Below are positions 63,973-64,000 of a DNA stretch of 64,000 nt, piece by piece (within the stretch, counting starts at the first letter, position 1; each line of letters starts with the position of its first letter). Position numbers and translations under genes: made by a program. This DNA is from Ramlibacter terrae (lineage in GTDB: Bacteria; Pseudomonadota; Gammaproteobacteria; Burkholderiales; Burkholderiaceae_C): positions 1,488,001 to 1,552,000 of the forward strand of contig CP053418.1 in the NCBI GenBank assembly GCA_013127575.1, read 5' to 3'. The notes under the pieces are model-generated. The model did not search any database. It saw only the letters and a program-made list of their open reading frames with translations, and was not told the origin of the DNA.

Positions 63973-64000
63973 TGTAGTGGCTCAGGCAGCCCGCCGTCAA

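Overview
The window looks like chromosomal DNA of a high-GC betaproteobacterium, most likely Burkholderiales and Comamonadaceae-like. Reasons: a TctC/Bug-type solute-binding protein, the folC-SPOR-cvpA-purF order, DUF1272, DUF305, PpnP, CreA and MipA families, and GC-rich codon use throughout. No 16S or other decisive marker is present, so the genus is an inference. The assembly is littered with 1-2 base indels that break obviously essential genes (gltX, purF, argG, folC). Many of these fall at sites that would read CCWGG if repaired, so I treat most broken genes as intact genes with sequence errors and annotate them across the frameshift.

Layout. 1-8.1 kb: small secreted proteins, a LysR regulator (5' cut), CreA, an M28 peptidase, a Bug-type binding protein and an alpha/beta hydrolase. 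8.3-15.8 kb: an accessory block that I read as an integron cassette array lacking an integrase (a CALIN). It has at least five cassettes, all on the minus strand, and recurrent attC-like sites of about 80-95 bp. Two insertion sequences (IS3 and IS110 family) sit in or against attC sites. Cassette genes encode a DUF6602/PD-(D/E)XK-like nuclease, an unknown protein, an OLD-type ATPase/TOPRIM nuclease, a small caspase/CHAT-like protease and a membrane protein. This block has lower GC than its surroundings and is the most interesting part of the window. 16-27 kb: core metabolism (argG, ppnP, a sigma/anti-sigma pair, a MerR switch, folC-SPOR-cvpA-purF, gltX) followed by tRNA-Ala, tRNA-Glu and tRNA-Asp.

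27.4-35.5 kb: signalling, all on the minus strand. It holds a KaiC-like double ATPase with a histidine kinase and receiver, an ankyrin protein, a GlcG/HbpS-like protein, a FixJ-type regulator with its kinase, and a cNMP-binding FAD oxidoreductase. 35.6-46.2 kb: a lipid A modification island: MipA-like protein, OmpR-type regulator, kinase, then arnT, an ArnE-like gene, arnB, arnC, arnA split into two genes, arnD and a methyltransferase. Most genes in it overlap or nearly touch, so it is probably one operon. 46-52.6 kb: a YecA-like protein, DUF305, a run of tiny proline-rich ORFs, a nuclease-like protein, a DMT transporter, and the DNA alkylation repair pair ogt plus an Ada-AlkA-type glycosylase. 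52.7-56.3 kb: a phosphomannomutase/phosphoglucomutase, waaC and waaA for LPS. 56.3-64 kb: a TolC-like outer-membrane factor, a rhodanese, a Pcm-like methyltransferase, and a TetR-adaptor-RND efflux operon.
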